From Batillaria attramentaria (Eukaryota > Mollusca > Gastropoda > Batillariidae), in assembly GCA_018292915.2 (NCBI GenBank), contig JACVVK020000001.1:1627001-1691000 (forward strand): a DNA stretch of 64,000 nt, read 5' to 3'. A program made the position numbers and the translations under genes. Shown piece after piece: positions 62,601-64,000 of this stretch; the stretch's first letter is position 1; each line of letters opens with the position of its first letter. Below the pieces are notes generated by a model. It was not told where the DNA came from and made no database searches. It worked only from the letters and a program-made list of their open reading frames with translations.

Positions 62601-63818
62601 AATGTGACTTTCCTGGTCTTTGGCCTTTCCAATTCTTATGTGACCATACACGATTTGAGTTGTAAGTCACTGTTTGGTTATTATGAGATATTGGTATTGA
62701 CAGAAAGTAGAAGGAACGCTCTTTCCAAGGGTATAATTGGTTTTTCGTGACAGTGATTTTTGGCAAAGTTACAGTAATTCGTAGAGACGTACCCCTGATA
62801 CCACATTTTCCAAGAAAACAAGAACAAGACTTGAGGAAACACATAGAAGTTTTCCTTAGAAACCAGTATCAAGCTGACAAAGCATTTCTACACTTAACCT
62901 GACCAAGATATTAAAGCTCATGTTGGAAAAATACTTTAAGGTTGCTTGTCCTGTTGACAGTCCATGAGTAGATTTGACAAAAGTAGGTTTTAAAGTAGCA
63001 TCTAGGCATCAGGCAGCACTATGTACTATACGTCATCTACGGGTGAAAGCTGTATTTCTAACTTGACCTCAAAGAATTACACTCAAAGGCTTTGTTTGAA
63101 CTGAGCCACAGAGAATACGAGACAGTGTAAGGTGCATGGACGTTACGAATTTGGAAAGCAGTGACATAATGTGTCGTCCCTTGTCATTGTTGGACTTAAG
63201 TCTGTGGTGTCATTAGTTTTGTTCTACTATTCTCTCCTGTCAATGGCATTGGTTCTTCTCAGTGAGTAGGAGGCCATCTCTACAGTCATATTGATTTCTC
63301 TCAGTGCCAGTCCTCTGTGTGTTCACATGGTTGGAAAATTTGCTTAGATGGACAACTACAATCTTTCAGTTTATGGTGGTTATTCAGAGTAAAATCGTCT
63401 TGCAGCATGTAAACATAATTTATTTTTATAGTCCACTTTGCATTAGGGTGTTCGTAGGCGCAGAGGGTGGTGCAAAGGGACAGACAACCTAAACTAAGTT
63501 TAAGAGTCCAAGTCAAATGACATCTCAAAATCAACCAATCCAGCCTCACCAGCCTGTTTTTTGCTGCTAGCCAAAATGAGGTCAGGTGCAAAATGACTCA
63601 TTTTGTGGTGGACTGATTTATATTTGCTGGAGTCAGCATGTGACGTGCATTATCTTTGTGCAGCACTGGCCGAAGCCCTGCAGTCCAAGCTGTGTGTTCA
63701 GTCAAGTAAAAAGCGGGTGCTTGACTGCCTGATGGATGATCGTCTGAAAAATATCATCAGTTTGCGCTGGACAGATGGTCGCGTACATGTCTTGCCCATG
63801 GGTCAGCTGAAACCAAAG
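56602..63818 (+). CDS. DCLRE1A: DNA crosslink repair 1A nuclease (SNM1A), partial at 3' end
   Basis: A 5'-3' exonuclease of the metallo-beta-lactamase/beta-CASP family that processes DNA interstrand crosslinks in the nucleus. Exons: 56602-57187, 57482-57595, 57834-58835, 59165-59298, 60207-60325, 61437-61580, 62198-62343, 63664-63818; the next donor (GTGCGC) leads out of the window. The N terminus is Ser/Lys-rich and disordered. A UBZ4-type ubiquitin-binding finger is visible as C164-X2-C167-X14-H182-X3-C186, and a PCNA-binding PIP box as QTSLMSFF near 466. Family-specific [19 protein letters not shown] follows the UBZ, and CPFYKKIPG precedes the nuclease fold. Metal ligands are HFHYDH near 591-596, HCPGAV and [17 protein letters not shown] and [12 protein letters not shown] follow. 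The beta-CASP C-terminal part is missing only because the window ends. The donor after 58835 (GTTCAC) is weak but phase and homology require it. Confidence 0.95.
59428..59690 (-). repeat. Dispersed repeat of unknown class, copy 2
   Basis: The complement of this stretch aligns with 2391-2660: both share TGCTTTGGAAATGTTCAGCC, CACAAAATT…AATGCAATTCTAAAATTCCG and TTTGAGCCAAATATTTGGGA. This copy is more diverged and lacks the clean ATT tail. It lies in SNM1A intron 4. Confidence 0.65.
59719..59943 (+). mobile_element. 225-bp retroposon matching only the 5' end of the RTE element
   Basis: The sequence from CCTACATGGTCCACCCCTTG to GAAGCATCGACAG is a close match to the complement of about 53541-53755, the first ~215 bp of the nearby RTE element. 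It is bounded by a perfect 12-bp direct repeat CAGTATACAGGC at 59707-59718 and 59944-59955, so it was inserted as a unit. No RTE coding sequence and no RTE 3' tail are present. It lies in SNM1A intron 4. Confidence 0.88.
60375..61372 (+). mobile_element. L2/CR1-like LINE 3' end, interrupted by a SINE
   Basis: In 60430-60690 the frames read [20 protein letters not shown], then [18 protein letters not shown], and after a stop/frameshift [10 protein letters not shown]: the characteristic C terminus of CR1/L2 reverse transcriptases. The 3' UTR resumes at 61288 after the SINE and ends with AGCGCTCTATAAAAACTATG and an (ATT)n tail at about 61349-61372. It lies in SNM1A intron 5. Confidence 0.8.
60771..61272 (-). 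repeat. tRNA-derived SINE, family B, 502 bp
   Basis: On the minus strand the element begins near 61270 with CCCCCGTAGTGTAGTGGTTAG (A box TAGTGTAGTGG) and a perfect B box GGTTCGAATCC; the spacing and GTGG in the anticodon-loop position resemble tRNA-His, which is tentative. The body of about 400 bp ends in poly-A (seen as poly-T at 60770-60790). A 15-bp target-site duplication, GGGGATGTCAATACT / GGGGATGTCAGTACT, is at 60756-60770 and 61273-61287. It is inserted in the L2/CR1-like 3' UTR. Confidence 0.9.
61972..62133 (-). repeat. SINE family A, full-length copy with target-site duplication
   Basis: Minus-strand head with GAATGGTATCTAGAGCG (a 4-bp TATC insertion relative to the other copies), TTGGACTTCTAGTGC, a B-box region GTGAGTTCGTATCCC, the GATATCACCC core and the CCCAAACACCCAC tail. 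It is flanked by GGTACCAAAGGAG at 61959-61971 and GGTACCTAAGGAG at 62134-62146, one mismatch in 13. It lies in SNM1A intron 6, 64 bp before the exon at 62198. Confidence 0.9.
62344..63663 (+). other. SNM1A intron 7
   Basis: About 1.3 kb between the [12 protein letters not shown] exon and the [12 protein letters not shown] exon. AT-rich, without recognisable repeats or further exon candidates. Confidence 0.6.
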
Positions 63819-64000
63819 GTGCGCTTGCAATGATCAGAGCTTTCGTTCTGTGCACAGTGTGGACTTCAAATACACACATGCGTATTTGATGAACTACCAC
63901 GTAATGCACAAAAGCAGTGGACCCACAAGAGATTAACTCTTTGACATCGCGAGCTTGGCCAGTGACCTACTTCCCTGCTGACGCGCATGCAGCTGCTGGC
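63819..64000 (+). other. Start of SNM1A intron 8, cut by the window edge
   Basis: Sequence after the GTGCGC donor. The remaining beta-CASP exons of the enzyme must lie downstream of position 64000. Confidence 0.7.

Overview
This is an animal nuclear genome window: intron-rich genes with GT-AG splice sites, many (CA)n/(GT)n and poly-C tracts, tRNA-derived SINEs, several LINE clades and small TIR transposons. Protein similarity and repeat types fit a marine invertebrate, most likely a lophotrochozoan such as a mollusc. That placement is inference; no taxon-specific marker was identified. All homology calls come from recognising protein families by eye.

Layout. 3220-5630 (+): a four-exon Ser/Pro-rich gene that I cannot name. 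11027-25083 (-): type II phosphatidylinositol 4-kinase, nine coding exons with two alternative, paralogous first exons; its introns carry TIR elements and a pogo/Tigger relic. 25084-25641: a short head-to-head promoter region. 25642-40360 (+): TCERG1/CA150, 21 coding exons with three WW and six FF domains, and an apparent one-base insertion that stops the frame before the last FF domain. 40361-45272: non-coding DNA with a SINE and four TGACGTCA palindromes. 45273-49505 (-): a membrane-anchored hexosaminidase D with a very long low-complexity C-terminal tail. 49850-55620: a stack of nested transposons (an L1/Tx1-like host broken by an intact RTE element, a second LINE and two TIR elements). 56602-63818 (+, continuing past the edge): SNM1A/DCLRE1A, a DNA crosslink-repair nuclease whose introns hold more nested retroelements.

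The genes are not an operon and need not act together. Neighbours are tail-to-tail (gene 1/PI4K2; TCERG1/HEXD) or head-to-head (PI4K2/TCERG1; HEXD/SNM1A). The most interesting observations are the duplicated PI4K2 first exon, which swaps the N-terminal sorting signal and the glycine-rich ATP loop together; a 225-bp retroposed element consisting only of the 5' head of the local RTE; the in-frame duplicated TCERG1 splice acceptor; the TCERG1 frameshift; and the layered transposon stack.
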